This document shows, piece after piece, positions 1 to 11,493 of a DNA stretch of 64,000 bases. The stretch is from Aminobacter aminovorans (GTDB taxonomy: Bacteria; Pseudomonadota; Alphaproteobacteria; Rhizobiales; Rhizobiaceae), in the NCBI RefSeq assembly GCF_900445235.1, contig NZ_UFSM01000001.1, forward strand, positions 2,123,501-2,187,500. The letters run 5' to 3'. Both the position numbers and the translations under genes were made by a program. Below the pieces are notes generated by a model that did no database searches, had not been told where the DNA came from, and worked only from the letters and a program-made list of their open reading frames with translations. Positions within the stretch are counted from its first letter, which is position 1; each line of letters opens with the position of its first letter.

Positions 1-152
1 AAGGGCCAGACCGGCCCTCATCGTAATGTGAACGCACCGCCCAACATTCGCCCGGCTTGGCGGCACGTTTCTCCTGCCAAGCTGTGGTTGCCTCCGCAAC
101 CTGTTTGGGCCGAAAATAGTGAGTCGTTGCCGCCAGATAGCCCAGAGTGCTG

Positions 153-2030
<1,878 letters not shown>

Positions 2031-2049
2031 TGGTTACTGTCGTGCGAAG

Positions 2050-2204
2050 CACCCCCCTCTGGCCTGCCGGCCTTCTCCCCCGCAAGGGGGGAGATCAGCT
2101 GTCATCGCAGCCTGCTTCAATCACCATCGTTGCAGGACGAGAGCTGCAGCCGACGAGACTAATCTCCCCCCATACGGGGGAGATGGCCGGCAGGCCAGAG
2201 GGTG
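2050..2204. repeat. RIME-like palindromic intergenic repeat (copy 1)
   Basis: Two arms in inverted orientation begin and end with CTCTGGCCTGCCGGCC and its complement. Each also carries an inner C-run/G-run hairpin. The same outer arms recur at 10699-10880. The arrangement resembles the intergenic mosaic elements known from rhizobia. It lies between the two ABC exporter genes, so the pair may not be a tight operon. Confidence 0.8.
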
Positions 2205-2346
2205 CCTCACGTATGCGACAGGCCTCGCACCGACCTCGGCATAGTGCCTCATGCCAACCTCAACTGAACATCTGGTGCCAATCTACGCGAAGCGCCTCGC
2301 GCTACCCCGTGCTGAACACCTTCCGCCAGCCCGCGCGGAGCACGCC

Positions 2347-4215
2347 ATGACCCCCGATCCTTTCCAGCAGAAATTCTGGCGGCGCTTCGAAGGCGCGATT
2401 GATCCGTTCCAGGACACCGAACGCGAGGTGCTGCCGGAAAGTGCGTGGGCCTTCATCCTCTACTTCGCCCGCCAGGCGAAGGGGCCGTTCACCTTGCTTT
2501 TGATAAGCGGCTTCCTCGCGGGTGCCATTGATGCGGCGTTGTACTGGTCGGTCGGCTGGCTCATCGACCTGCTCGACGCCACCACCCCGCAGCGGCTGTT
2601 TGCCGACCACTGGCCCGAGCTCGTTGGCCTGCTCGTGCTGATCCTCGTCGTTCGCGCCGTCATCATCATCGGCTCGGCCGTCGTCGAGCAGCAGGTCGTC
2701 GTCCCCGGCTTCTTCTCCATGGTGCGCTGGCAGGCGTTCCGGCGTGTCATCGAGCAGCCCTATGATTTCTATCAGAACGATTTCGCCGGCCGCATCGCCA
2801 CCAAGATCGTGCAAGGTGGCGAGGCGGTCGGCGACTTCATCGTCAACGTGCTGCAGACGATGTGGGCGTTCCTCACCTTCGTGCTCCTGTCGCTGACCAT
2901 CCTGGTCTCGCTCGACCCGCTGATGGGAGGCGTGGTGCTCGCCTGGTTCGCCGGCTACGCCGCGATCGTCTATTTCCTGTTGCCGGAGATGCGCCGCGCC
3001 GGTCGCGCTACTGCCGACCAGCGCTCGATCTTCAATGGCCGCCTCGTCGATGCCTTCACCAACATCATGGCGGTCAAGCTGTTCGACAGCGGGAGGCGCG
3101 AGCACGCCTACGTCCGTGACGGGCTCGAAAGCTATCTCGGCGCGGTGTTCAGGTTAACCCGCTCGATCACGACAGTGCGTTCGGCGGTGGCGCTCATCAA
3201 CGGTGTGATGATGTCGGCGGTGGCGGCGATCTGCATCTTGAGCTGGTCGCGCGGCGAAATCTCCACCGGCGCCATTGCTGCGGCACTAGGCCTCGTCTTC
3301 CGGCTCAACCAGATGTCGGGCTGGATGATGTTCAACATCAATGGGCTCGTCCGCAACTACGCCACCATCCAGGACGCCACCCGCACCATCTCGGTGCGCC
3401 CGGCGATCCGCGATGCCGAGAACGCCGCCGTGCTGCCGCGCGCCTCCGGCGACATCCTGTTCGACAACGTCTCCTTCCACTACGGCAAGGGCAGCGGCGT
3501 CATCGAAAACCTCAATTTGCACATCCGGCCGGGCGAGCGCGTGGCACTTGTCGGCCCATCGGGTGCGGGCAAGACCACTATCGTCAACCTCGCGCTGCGC
3601 CTGTTCGACGTCGAACAGGGCCGCATCATGATCGACGGTCGCGACGTGCGCGACATTACCCAGGCGTCGCTGCGGGCCCAGTTCGGCGTCGTCAGCCAGG
3701 ATGCGATGCTGATGCACCGCTCGATCTCGGACAATATCGGCTATGGCCGGGCAGGGGCATCACAGGCCGAGATCGTCGACGCCGCCCGCCGAGCCGCGGC
3801 CCACGACTTCATCGTCGATGTCGCCGACCCGCGCGGCCGTCGCGGCTACGACGCCCATGTCGGCGAGCGCGGCGTCAAGCTGTCTGGCGGTCAGCGCCAG
3901 CGCGTGGCCATTGCCCGCATGATGCTGAAGGACGCGCCGATCCTGATCCTCGACGAGGCGACGTCGGCTCTCGACAGCGAAGTCGAGGCGGCGATCCAGG
4001 ACAATCTCGACCGGCTGATGGAGGGCAAGACCGTCATCGCCATAGCCCACCGCCTGTCGACCATCGCTGCCCTCGACCGGCTGATCGTGCTCGACGAGGG
4101 CCGCATCGTCGAGGAGGGCAGCCACGACGCGCTGATCGCCAAGGGCGGGCTCTACGCGCAATTGTGGAAGCGCCAGTCCGGCGGCTTCCTCGCCGACCGG
4201 CTCGCGGCGGAGTAG
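2347..4215 (+). CDS. ABC exporter, fused permease and ATPase (copy 2)
   Basis: A 622-residue paralogue of the preceding exporter with the same order: six-helix membrane domain, then an ATPase with GPSGAGKTT near residue 403, LSGGQ and ILILDEATSALD. Both proteins end in the same WKRQSGGF tail before a divergent C-terminus. ATG 2347 is chosen because GGAG sits seven bases upstream; the frame is open further upstream but that part is low-quality repeat sequence. The likely role is inner-membrane export, possibly as a heterodimer with copy 1. The substrate is unknown. Confidence 0.9.
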   Translation: MTPDPFQQKFWRRFEGAIDPFQDTEREVLPESAWAFILYFARQAKGPFTLLLISGFLAGAIDAALYWSVGWLIDLLDATTPQRLFADHWPELVGLLVLILVVRAVIIIGSAVVEQQVVVPGFFSMVRWQAFRRVIEQPYDFYQNDFAGRIATKIVQGGEAVGDFIVNVLQTMWAFLTFVLLSLTILVSLDPLMGGVVLAWFAGYAAIVYFLLPEMRRAGRATADQRSIFNGRLVDAFTNIMAVKLFDSGRREHAYVRDGLESYLGAVFRLTRSITTVRSAVALINGVMMSAVAAICILSWSRGEISTGAIAAALGLVFRLNQMSGWMMFNINGLVRNYATIQDATRTISVRPAIRDAENAAVLPRASGDILFDNVSFHYGKGSGVIENLNLHIRPGERVALVGPSGAGKTTIVNLALRLFDVEQGRIMIDGRDVRDITQASLRAQFGVVSQDAMLMHRSISDNIGYGRAGASQAEIVDAARRAAAHDFIVDVADPRGRRGYDAHVGERGVKLSGGQRQRVAIARMMLKDAPILILDEATSALDSEVEAAIQDNLDRLMEGKTVIAIAHRLSTIAALDRLIVLDEGRIVEEGSHDALIAKGGLYAQLWKRQSGGFLADRLAAE

Positions 4216-4224
4216 GATCGCGCC

Positions 4225-4686
4225 ATGCCGGTCTTCAGTCTGGAGCCTTTGGTGCCCGATTCAGCTGCTTTCCAGGGGTTGCGGGAGACGAGCCTTGAGG
4301 AGGGCTTCAGCATGCTGCAGCGTCTCCAGGAACATTGGCGCGACGGCAGCAACACTTTTTCGAAGCCCGGCGAGGCGCTGCTCGGCGTCTTCGTCGGCGC
4401 ATCTCTGGTCGGTGCCGGCGGACTCAACATCGATCCCTATCTCGCTGGCGGCGGTTCAGGTCGCGTTCGACATGTCTATGTCGGCCCCCGGTTTCGGCGC
4501 CATGGCGTCGGCCGATTGCTGGTCGAGGCCATCATCGCCCGTGCCCGCCCGGAATTTGCTGTGCTGAACCTGCGTGCCCCCGACACAGCGCATGCGTTCT
4601 ACGAAGCCCTGGGGTTCAAGCCGGTGGAGGGTGAGAAGTTCGCCAGCCATCGCCTGATATTCGCTCAGTCATCTCAGGGGAGCTAG
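4225..4686 (+). CDS. GNAT family N-acetyltransferase
   Basis: A 153-residue protein with the GCN5 acetyltransferase fold. The acetyl-CoA loop is seen as RFRRHGVGRLL near residues 90-100, preceded by the strand HVYVGP and followed by LNLRAPDTAHAFYEALGF, the typical C-terminal part of the fold. The acceptor substrate is unknown. It starts nine bases after the ABC exporter stop and ends two bases before the next gene, so the three are probably co-transcribed. Confidence 0.85.
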   Translation: MPVFSLEPLVPDSAAFQGLRETSLEEGFSMLQRLQEHWRDGSNTFSKPGEALLGVFVGASLVGAGGLNIDPYLAGGGSGRVRHVYVGPRFRRHGVGRLLVEAIIARARPEFAVLNLRAPDTAHAFYEALGFKPVEGEKFASHRLIFAQSSQGS

Positions 4687-4688
4687 CG

Positions 4689-5000
4689 ATGTCCTCCGTT
4701 CGTCCGCCCTCGATCCTCTCGAACCGCTCCGAACAGACGCTCAATGTGCTCGAATACGAGTTCCTCGCCGAAAAGGCGGCTGCACTCGGCCGCGCCGGGG
4801 AGCGGGTCGGCGAAGCGCTCGGCAAGCTCAACCTGCACCAGGGCGACGCCGAGCAGCGCCGTGCGCTCGTCAAGGCTGCGGCGGACGCGGTCTATGTCTA
4901 TTTCATCCAGCGCGAGCTGTGCGGCCTGCGCAAGCATGACGACGCCATTCGCGACTATGCCATCCCGCGCGAGGTGTTGGTGCGACTCGGCGCGAGCTAA
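4689..5000 (+). CDS. Small conserved helical protein (DUF6665-like)
   Basis: A 103-residue, probably cytosolic protein rich in Ala, Leu, Glu and Arg, predicted all-helical, with no signal peptide or membrane segment. It resembles the short rhizobial family I know as DUF6665, recalled from composition and length rather than searched. The start has a good ribosome site (GGGGAG) overlapping the end of the GNAT gene, which indicates translational coupling. No function is known. Confidence 0.7.
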   Translation: MSSVRPPSILSNRSEQTLNVLEYEFLAEKAAALGRAGERVGEALGKLNLHQGDAEQRRALVKAAADAVYVYFIQRELCGLRKHDDAIRDYAIPREVLVRLGAS

Positions 5001-5024
5001 ACCTTTGGCGACGCTTTTCCGGTG

Positions 5025-5043
5025 CAAGGGCAGGGCGCCCTTG
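5025..5043 (+). terminator. Hairpin after the 4.2-5.0 kb genes
   Basis: A seven-base perfect stem, CAAGGGC/GCCCTTG, with a five-base loop lies 25 bases after the stop of the small conserved gene. It lacks a good T-run, so it may be only a weak or Rho-assisted terminator or an mRNA 3' end. Confidence 0.35.
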
Positions 5044-5322
5044 TCGATGCCAAAGCGCGCTTATGTCAGGGGCTGCTGAACAACCCGCAAACCCGCCGCC
5101 ACCGGCGCTTTGGCAGGGGTTTTCCACTGCTTTGCATCGTCCCCGCGACAATCTGCCCATGTGCCGTGTGCCGTCTGGACAAAAAGGGCCTTCACGCATA
5201 AACCGAAGTCCAAATGCCGGAGGAATTCGCTAGCCTGGTTGCCATGCGCTGTCGGGCGTGCATCGTTGAGCGGGGACAATTGCTCAGCCTCCGGTTGGAA
5301 TTGAGGCAAAAGGATCAGTCCC
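5044..5322 (+). promoter_or_regulatory. petA: Upstream region of petABC
   Basis: About 280 bases without a gene precede petA. This must hold the bc1 operon promoter unless transcription runs through from upstream. I see no clear sigma-70 pair or named operator. An AAAAGGA ribosome site at 5307-5314 positions the GTG start of petA. Confidence 0.35.
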
Positions 5323-5886
5323 GTGAGCGCAACCGATACGAGCGAGCCAAATCGCCGCGATTTTCTCTATGTCGCTACCGGCATGGCCGGTGCAGTCGGC
5401 GCCGCCGCCGTGGCTTGGCCCTTCATCGACCAGATGCGCCCGGACGCCTCGACGCTCGCCGCTTCGTCGGTCGAGGTTGACGTCTCGTCGCTCACGCCGG
5501 GCATGTCGCTGACGGTCAAGTGGCGCGGCAAGCCGGTGTTCATCCGCAACCGCACCCCCGAAGAGATCAAGGCGGCACAGGAAGTGCCGATGGCCGACCT
5601 CAAGGATCCGGTCGCGCGCAATGCCAACATTTCCAGCGACGCCCAGGCGACCGACATCGATCGCACCGCCGGCGAAGGCAAGGAAAACTGGCTGGTCATG
5701 GTTGGCGTCTGCACCCATCTGGGCTGCGTGCCGCTCGGCCAGCAGGGTGATTTCGGTGGCTGGTTCTGCCCGTGCCACGGCTCCCACTACGACACGGCGG
5801 GCCGCATCCGCAAAGGACCGGCGCCGGAAAACCTTCACATACCGAATTTCCAGTTTCTTTCCGACACGACGATCCGGATAGGCTGA
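5323..5886 (+). CDS. petA: Ubiquinol-cytochrome c reductase Rieske iron-sulfur subunit
   Basis: A 187-residue Rieske protein of the cytochrome bc1 complex. It takes electrons from ubiquinol and passes them to cytochrome c1. The N-terminus has a Tat-type NRRDFL motif followed by a hydrophobic anchor (about 15-33). The [2Fe-2S] ligands are C130 and H132 (CTHLGC) and C149 and H152 (CPCHGSH), with C135 and C151 forming the usual disulfide. The start is GTG with an AAAAGGA ribosome site. It is the first gene of petA-petB-petC, with 19- and 29-base gaps. Confidence 0.97.
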   Translation: MSATDTSEPNRRDFLYVATGMAGAVGAAAVAWPFIDQMRPDASTLAASSVEVDVSSLTPGMSLTVKWRGKPVFIRNRTPEEIKAAQEVPMADLKDPVARNANISSDAQATDIDRTAGEGKENWLVMVGVCTHLGCVPLGQQGDFGGWFCPCHGSHYDTAGRIRKGPAPENLHIPNFQFLSDTTIRIG

Positions 5887-5905
5887 GGCAGGGGGACATA
5901 ATTCC

Positions 5906-7207
5906 ATGAGCGGTGGACACTCGACCTATTCGCCCAAAACCGGCATCGGCCGCTGGATCGATGCACGCATGCCGCTGCCGCGGCTGGTGCACGACTCGTT
6001 CGTCTCCTACCCGGTTCCGCGCAACCTGAACTACGCCTACACCTTTGGCGGCATTCTCTCGATCATGCTGGTGGCGCAGATCATCACCGGCGTCGTGCTG
6101 GCCATGCACTATGCCAACGACACGACGCTCGCCTTCCAGTCGGTCGAAAAGATCATGCGCGACGTCAACTCCGGCTGGCTCTTGCGCTACATGCACTCCA
6201 ACGGTGCGTCGTTCTTCTTCATCGCCGTCTACATCCACATCATGCGCGGTCTCTACTACGGCTCCTACAAGGCGCCGCGTGAACTGCTGTGGATCCTCGG
6301 CTGCATCATCTATCTGCTGATGATGGCGACCGGCTTCATGGGCTACGTTCTGCCCTGGGGTCAGATGTCCTTCTGGGGCGCGACCGTCATTACCGGCTTC
6401 TTCACTGCCATTCCGCTTGTCGGCGAGTGGGTCCAGCAGCTGCTGCTCGGCGGCTTCGCCGTCGACAATCCGACGCTGAACCGCTTCTTTGCGCTGCACT
6501 ACCTGCTGCCGTTCATGATCGCCGGCGTCGTCGTGCTGCACGTCTGGGCCCTGCACGTCACCGGCCAGACGAACCCGACCGGCATCGAAGTGAAGTCGAA
6601 GACCGACACCGTTGCCTTCACGCCCTATGCGACCATCAAGGATGGTTTCGCCATGGTCGTGTTCCTGGCCGTGTTCGCCTACTTCATCTTCTACATCCCG
6701 AACTTCCTCGGCCACCCCGACAACTACATCCAGGCCGACTCGCTGAAGACGCCTGCGCACATCGTTCCGGAATGGTACTACCTGCCGTTCTACGCGATCC
6801 TGCGCGCCGTCACCTTCAACATCGGGCCGATCGACTCCAAGCTCGGTGGCGTGCTCGCCATGTTCGGTTCGATCGCCGTGCTGTTCGTCGTGCCGTGGCT
6901 CGACACCTCGAAGGTCCGTTCGGCCGTGTACCGTCCGTGGTACAAGCTGTTCTTCTGGCTCTTCGTCATCAACGCGATCTTCCTCGGCTGGCTCGGTTCG
7001 CGCCCCGCTGAAGGTGCCTATGTGATCATGTCGCAGCTGGCCACGCTCTACTACTTCGCATTCTTCCTGGTCATCATGCCGGTTCTTGGCCTGATCGAGA
7101 CTCCGCGCCGCTTGCCCAACTCGATCACCGAAGCCGTGCTCGAGAAGAACAAGAGCGGCTCGGCTCATCCGGCCGGTGCAACCGCTGCGCCCGAAACCCG
7201 CGGCTGA
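5906..7207 (+). CDS. petB: Cytochrome b of the bc1 complex
   Basis: A 433-residue integral membrane cytochrome b carrying both b hemes and the quinol-oxidising and quinone-reducing sites. About eight transmembrane helices are visible. The Qo-site motif [13 protein letters not shown] is present (about residues 290-303). The paired heme histidines lie in helices II and IV, for example in MHSNGASFF and HYLLPF. Length is normal for a fused bacterial cytochrome b. GGGGGA precedes the ATG. It is the second gene of the petABC operon. Confidence 0.97.
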   Translation: MSGGHSTYSPKTGIGRWIDARMPLPRLVHDSFVSYPVPRNLNYAYTFGGILSIMLVAQIITGVVLAMHYANDTTLAFQSVEKIMRDVNSGWLLRYMHSNGASFFFIAVYIHIMRGLYYGSYKAPRELLWILGCIIYLLMMATGFMGYVLPWGQMSFWGATVITGFFTAIPLVGEWVQQLLLGGFAVDNPTLNRFFALHYLLPFMIAGVVVLHVWALHVTGQTNPTGIEVKSKTDTVAFTPYATIKDGFAMVVFLAVFAYFIFYIPNFLGHPDNYIQADSLKTPAHIVPEWYYLPFYAILRAVTFNIGPIDSKLGGVLAMFGSIAVLFVVPWLDTSKVRSAVYRPWYKLFFWLFVINAIFLGWLGSRPAEGAYVIMSQLATLYYFAFFLVIMPVLGLIETPRRLPNSITEAVLEKNKSGSAHPAGATAAPETRG

Positions 7208-7236
7208 ACCAACGAGAATCTGAAAGGGATTTTGGA

Positions 7237-8100
7237 ATGAAAAAGATTCTCAACGGTCTGGCGGCCATCGGCTTCCTTCTCGCCGGCACCGCCGGCGCGG
7301 CGGTCGCCGCCGAGGAAGCGAACCACGCTGCCGAGCCGACACACTTCCCGATCCACAAGCCGAAGGAAATGGACTGGACCTTCGCCGGACCGTTCGGCAC
7401 CTTCGACAAAGGCCAGCTCCAGCGCGGCCTCAAGATCTACAAGGAAGTGTGCTCGGCCTGCCACTCGATGAACCTGGTGGCGTTCCGCACGCTCGAGGAC
7501 CTCGGCTACTCCGAAGCGCAGGTCAAGGCTTTCGCCGCCGAATATGAAGTGCAGGACGGTCCGAACGGCGAAGGCGAGATGTTCACCCGCAAGGCGCTGC
7601 CGGGCGATCACTTCCCGTCGCCCTTCCCGAACACGGCTGCCGCCGCTGCCGCCAATGGTGGCGCTGCTCCGCCCGACTTCTCGCTGATCGCCAAGGCGCG
7701 CGGCGTCGAACGCGGCTTCCCGACCTTCGTCTTCGACATCTTCACGATGTACGCGTCGAACGGCCCCGACTACATCCACGCGCTGCTCACCGGCTATGAC
7801 GAACAGCCGCCGGCCGGCATGGAAATCGCCGAGGGTACGCACTACAATCCGTTCTTCATCGCCGGCAAGTCGCTGGCCATGGCCAAGCCGCTTTCGGACG
7901 GCCAGGTGACCTACGAGGACGGTTCGCCAGAGACGGTCGAGCAATATTCGCGCGACGTATCGGCGTTCCTGATGTGGGCTGCCGAGCCGCACCTTGAGGC
8001 ACGCAAGCAGACCGGCTTTGCCGTCATGATCTTCCTGGTGCTGTTTGCTGGCCTCGTCTACGCCACCAAGCGCAAGGTCTGGGCCAACGTCGCCCACTAA
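7237..8100 (+). CDS. petC: Cytochrome c1
   Basis: A 287-residue c-type cytochrome, the electron donor from bc1 to soluble cytochrome c. It has a signal peptide (about 1-25, cleavage near AVAA/EE), the heme-attachment motif CSACH at residues 72-76, and a C-terminal transmembrane anchor (about 263-280) followed by a basic tail. AAAGGGA precedes the ATG. It is the last gene of petABC and is followed by a clear intrinsic terminator. Confidence 0.96.
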   Translation: MKKILNGLAAIGFLLAGTAGAAVAAEEANHAAEPTHFPIHKPKEMDWTFAGPFGTFDKGQLQRGLKIYKEVCSACHSMNLVAFRTLEDLGYSEAQVKAFAAEYEVQDGPNGEGEMFTRKALPGDHFPSPFPNTAAAAAANGGAAPPDFSLIAKARGVERGFPTFVFDIFTMYASNGPDYIHALLTGYDEQPPAGMEIAEGTHYNPFFIAGKSLAMAKPLSDGQVTYEDGSPETVEQYSRDVSAFLMWAAEPHLEARKQTGFAVMIFLVLFAGLVYATKRKVWANVAH

Positions 8101-8122
8101 GCCGCACCGCAGAACGATAGTG

Positions 8123-8150
8123 AAGGGCGCTCGCAAGGCGCCCTTTTCTT
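8123..8150 (+). terminator. Intrinsic terminator of petABC
   Basis: The stem AAGGGCGC/GCGCCCTT (8123-8130 with 8138-8145) has a seven-base loop and runs into TTTTCTTTT. It starts 23 bases after the petC stop. Confidence 0.85.
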
Positions 8151-8279
8151 TTGCCGTCCAAACCGTCACAACTTCCGCTGCATCCCCGGTGCCGAACCGG
8201 GATGGTGCGCGAACCACAGCGCCAGGGCGTTGATTGCGGGGAGGCCCCCGCGGCGCCGCCGGCAACGGAGCCCCCGCCG

Positions 8280-8825
8280 ATGAACACCTCGCTCGAACAG
8301 ACGCTGCTTGGCGCCATCAGGACGATCCCAGACTATCCGCGCCCCGGCGTGATGTTCCGCGACATCACCACGCTGCTCGGCAATGCCCGCGCCTTCCGCC
8401 GCACCATCGACGAGCTCGTCCATCCCTATGCCGGTGCCAAGATCGACCAGGTCGCCGGCATCGAAGCACGCGGCTTCATCCTCGGCGGCGCCATCGCCCA
8501 CCAGATGTCTGCCGGCTTCGTGCCGATCCGCAAGAAGGGCAAGCTGCCGCACGAGACCGTGCGCATCGCCTACAGCCTCGAATACGGTCTCGACGAGATG
8601 GAGATGCACAAGGACGCGGTCAAGACGGGCGAGAAGGTCATCCTCGTCGACGACCTCATCGCCACCGGCGGCACGGCAGAGGCCGCCGTCAAGTTGCTGC
8701 GCCAGATCGGCGCCGACATCGTCGCCGCCTGCTTCATCGTCGACCTCCCCGAACTCGGCGGCCGCAAGAAACTTGAAGCACTTGACGTCGACGTTCGCAC
8801 CCTGATCGCCTTCGACGGACATTGA
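8280..8825 (+). CDS. apt: Adenine phosphoribosyltransferase
   Basis: A 181-residue purine-salvage enzyme making AMP from adenine and PRPP. The N-terminal adenine-binding region [14 protein letters not shown] and the PRPP loop [14 protein letters not shown] (about residues 121-134) are both present, as is the IEARGF motif. ATG 8280 is chosen because GGAG lies nine bases upstream and because the protein then has the normal family length; the open frame upstream is not conserved-looking. It follows the petABC terminator, so it probably has its own promoter in 8150-8279. Confidence 0.95.
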   Translation: MNTSLEQTLLGAIRTIPDYPRPGVMFRDITTLLGNARAFRRTIDELVHPYAGAKIDQVAGIEARGFILGGAIAHQMSAGFVPIRKKGKLPHETVRIAYSLEYGLDEMEMHKDAVKTGEKVILVDDLIATGGTAEAAVKLLRQIGADIVAACFIVDLPELGGRKKLEALDVDVRTLIAFDGH

Positions 8826-8844
8826 GGGGCGTACTGCCCATTGC

Positions 8845-8880
8845 AGCGTGGAGAACTTCTCCACGCTTCTGCGCTTTTCT
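8845..8880 (+). terminator. Intrinsic terminator of apt
   Basis: A perfect 11-base inverted repeat, AGCGTGGAGAA and its complement, occupies 8845-8867 with one central base, followed within a few bases by GCGCTTTTCT. It begins 20 bases after the apt stop. Confidence 0.65.
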
Positions 8881-9207
8881 GATCGGTTCGTTGCGCATTT
8901 GCATGGTTGCAGGAACGCGACCCTGATGTCGCTTGCCTCCGCTCGACCGGATGTCCAGCCAGGCTCGAAAGCCTAAGACGCTCGCTCGGTTCCTTGCGCC
9001 ATTTGCGGTCTCGCAGGCCGCTTGCCGCTGAAACAATCGAAACACTCTCGTGGCGGTTCAGAAAAACAGCTGAAATCGACGCGGCGTAGGACTGGACATG
9101 CCGCGAGTGCGGCAGGTTCAACCGGCCAAGCGCGGCCCTCCATTGCCCGAACCCAAGATCGCGGCAGAGGCGCGGGTGCGTCTTGTTCCCAACACGAGTG
9201 TTCGACA
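8881..9207. other. Gene-free stretch upstream of the flavoprotein gene
   Basis: About 330 bases in which I see no supported gene, RNA or repeat. It should contain the promoter of the downstream oxidoreductase gene. The open frame reaches back to 9022, but its translation lacks family character before the ATG at 9208. Confidence 0.4.
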
Positions 9208-10590
9208 ATGCTGAAGTCAACTGCTTCGCACGAGTTTCCCGAGCGGCTCCGCGCGCGCCTCATCGGCCAGGACCATCCCGGCTATGAGGCGGCGCGCAGC
9301 CTTTACAACGCCATGATCGACAAGCGGCCGCGCTGGATCGTGCCCTGCGCCGACGTCGGCGACGTGGTTGCGGCGGTCAATCATGCCCGCGACCGCCAGC
9401 TGCTTGTCGCCATTCGCGGCGGTGGCCACAACGGTCCTGGCCTGGGCAGCTGCGACGGTGGCATGGTCATCGACATGTCGCCGATGAAGCGCATCGACAT
9501 CGACCCGGTTACGCGCACCGTTCGCGTCGAGGCAGGCTGCACCCAGGGCGACGTCGACCGGGCGACCAGCGTGCACGGGCTGGCGGTGCCGGCTGGCATC
9601 GTGTCGAGCACGGGTATCGCAGGGCTGACGCTTGGCGGCGGCACTGGCTATCTGACCCGCAAGCACGGCCTCACCATCGACAATCTGCTCGCCACCGATA
9701 TCGTTCTGGCCGATGGCAGCGTCGTCACCGCAAGTGCTGATGAGCATCCCGAGCTGTTCTGGGCGCTGCGCGGCGGCGGTGGCAATTTCGGCGTCGTCAC
9801 CCGCTTCACCTTCCAGGCGCATCCGGCGAAAGACGTCTATGCCGGGCCGATCTTCTACGACATCGCCCATGCGGCCGAGATCATGCGCTGGTACCGCGAC
9901 TTCCTGCCAGAGGCGCCACGTGAACTCGGCATGTTCTTCGGCATGAAGACGGTGCCTTCCTGCGATCCGTTCCCACGCGAGATCTGGGGGCGGCGCATCT
10001 GTGCGCTGATCAGTTGCTACAACGGCCCCGAGGAGGACGGCATCCGGGCCATGGAGCCGATGCGTGACGCGCTTCCCAAGCCACTGATGGACGGCATGAT
10101 GAAGATAGGTTTTGCCGACCTGCAGGGGCTGTTCGACCCGCTGCTGCCCAAGGGGCTGCATTGGTACTGGAAGGGCGACTATGTCGACGAACTGTCCGAT
10201 AGCGCCATCGCGGCCCATGTCGAGCACGGCTCCAAGAGCCCGAGCGAACTGTCGCTGATGCATCTCTACCCCATCGACGGCGCGGTCCACGACGTGGCCC
10301 ACGATGCTACCGCCTGGGGCGCACGTCGCGCCCGCTGGTCGATGGTCATCGCGGGCATCGACCCCGACCCGGCGAAGGCGCCGGCGCTGAAGCACTGGGC
10401 AAGTGCCTACTGGGCCGCGGTGCACAAGCACAATGGGCATGGCGGTGCCTACATCAACTTCATGATGGACGACGAGGGCGAGGCGCGCGTGCGCGCCGCC
10501 TATGGCGGCAACTACCAGCGCCTGGTTGCCGTCAAGCGCCGCTACGACCCGGCAAACCTCTTCCGCGTCAACCACAACATCCGGCCGTAA
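9208..10590 (+). CDS. FAD-linked oxidoreductase, berberine-bridge type
   Basis: A 460-residue flavoprotein of the PCMH/BBE superfamily. The N-terminal FAD domain has IRGGGHN (about residue 70), whose histidine is the usual site of covalent flavin attachment, and GGGTGYLTRKHG further on. The C-terminus ends in the BBE motif YDPANLFRVNHNIRP. No signal peptide is seen, so it is probably cytosolic. Relatives oxidise sugars, alkaloids or aromatic alcohols; the substrate cannot be inferred here. ATG 9208 has only a weak GAG ribosome site. Confidence 0.85.
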   Translation: MLKSTASHEFPERLRARLIGQDHPGYEAARSLYNAMIDKRPRWIVPCADVGDVVAAVNHARDRQLLVAIRGGGHNGPGLGSCDGGMVIDMSPMKRIDIDPVTRTVRVEAGCTQGDVDRATSVHGLAVPAGIVSSTGIAGLTLGGGTGYLTRKHGLTIDNLLATDIVLADGSVVTASADEHPELFWALRGGGGNFGVVTRFTFQAHPAKDVYAGPIFYDIAHAAEIMRWYRDFLPEAPRELGMFFGMKTVPSCDPFPREIWGRRICALISCYNGPEEDGIRAMEPMRDALPKPLMDGMMKIGFADLQGLFDPLLPKGLHWYWKGDYVDELSDSAIAAHVEHGSKSPSELSLMHLYPIDGAVHDVAHDATAWGARRARWSMVIAGIDPDPAKAPALKHWASAYWAAVHKHNGHGGAYINFMMDDEGEARVRAAYGGNYQRLVAVKRRYDPANLFRVNHNIRP

Positions 10591-10698
10591 GCCGGCGCCT
10601 GCGACGAACATTCTGCCATCCGTGGGAAACTTCTCCACTGGTGGCCGTTTCTTTTTGCTGCGCGCGCCCGATACTAGTCGCCAGCGTCGTGATCGGTC

Positions 10699-10880
10699 GC
10701 ACCCCTCTGGCCTGCCGGCCATCTCCTCCACAAGGAGGGAGATCAGTCGCGTCGCCGTCGGCGCCTTTTCTGAGAGGCCGCAAGGGGCAAGCAGCTACGT
10801 CGGTGACTAGGCGAGGCGTCTATGAAGGCCTGATCTCCCTCCTTGTGGAGGAGATGGCCGGCAGGCCAGAGGGGGGTGCG
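10699..10880. repeat. RIME-like palindromic intergenic repeat (copy 2)
   Basis: This is a second copy of the element seen at 2050-2204, with outer arms CACCCCTCTGGCCTGCCGGCC and complement. The inner arms TCTCCTCCACAAGGAGGGAG are inverted at the other side. The space between the arms (about 10750-10828) differs from copy 1, as in a mosaic element. It lies downstream of the flavoprotein gene. Confidence 0.8.
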
Positions 10881-10971
10881 AAGGATCGAGAGGTGGAAGA
10901 TTGGCTTCGTGCGGCACCCTCCGAGCCAGGGGAGATTAGGGGCAGATCATAACTGAGAGATCTTGGCTCTG

Positions 10972-11023
10972 CCCCTCATCCGGCCCTTCGGGACCACCCT
11001 CTCCCAGAAGACGGGGTGAGGGG
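10972..11023. repeat. Short palindromic intergenic element
   Basis: Outer arms CCCCTCA (10972-10978) and TGAGGGG (11017-11023) enclose a GGCCC-TTC-GGG mini-hairpin. The style is that of common rhizobial intergenic repeats. It sits just after the stop of the minus-strand MaoC gene and could also act as its transcript end. Confidence 0.6.
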
Positions 11024-11034
11024 AATGTCCAGCG

Positions 11035-11493
11035 CTAATCCACCTTCACCAGCACGGCGCTGTCGAACTCGATGACCTTGTCGCCGGTCGAGTCGAAACC
11101 TTCGGAGTGCAGTGTCATCATCCGCCAACCAGGGCGCGTGGCGAGCGGGCGGTGGTCTATGCCGCGCCGGGTGAAGGTCACCGTCTCGCCGGCGAAAACC
11201 GGCTTCAGCCATTTCAGGTTCTTGAAACCGGGCGATGGACCGAATTCGGGCTTCGGTCCGGGACCGTCCCAGGTCCGGCCGCGATGCGCCAGGTTGAGCT
11301 TCATCCACGCCGCCGTGGTGTGCCAGCCCGAGGCGCACAGGCCGCCGAAGACGCTTGCCTTGGCAGCTTCCTCATCGGTGTGGAAGGGCTGCGGGTCGTA
11401 CTTGCTGGCGAAATCCTTGATCGCCTCGGCGCTGAAATGATGGCTGCCGAGCGTTGTGGTGACACCGATGCCGAGATACTCGTCGAGGGTCAT
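11035..11493 (-). CDS. MaoC-family hot-dog protein (second of pair)
   Basis: A 152-residue single hot-dog-fold protein of the MaoC dehydratase family, which hydrates or dehydrates enoyl-CoA-type thioesters. The catalytic-type segment is FASKYDPQPFHTDEEAA (about 30-46), with the D and H five residues apart, followed by GLCASGWHT. Its start codon overlaps the stop of the upstream paralogue by four bases (ATGA), so the two are translationally coupled and may form a heterodimer. The substrate is unknown. Confidence 0.85.
   Translation of the reverse strand: MTLDEYLGIGVTTTLGSHHFSAEAIKDFASKYDPQPFHTDEEAAKASVFGGLCASGWHTTAAWMKLNLAHRGRTWDGPGPKPEFGPSPGFKNLKWLKPVFAGETVTFTRRGIDHRPLATRPGWRMMTLHSEGFDSTGDKVIEFDSAVLVKVD

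Noticed and set aside
5696..7168. 490-codon minus-strand frame opposite petB
   Set aside because: It mirrors the third-position bias of petB, and its translation is low-complexity His/Asp/Arg sequence with no family features.
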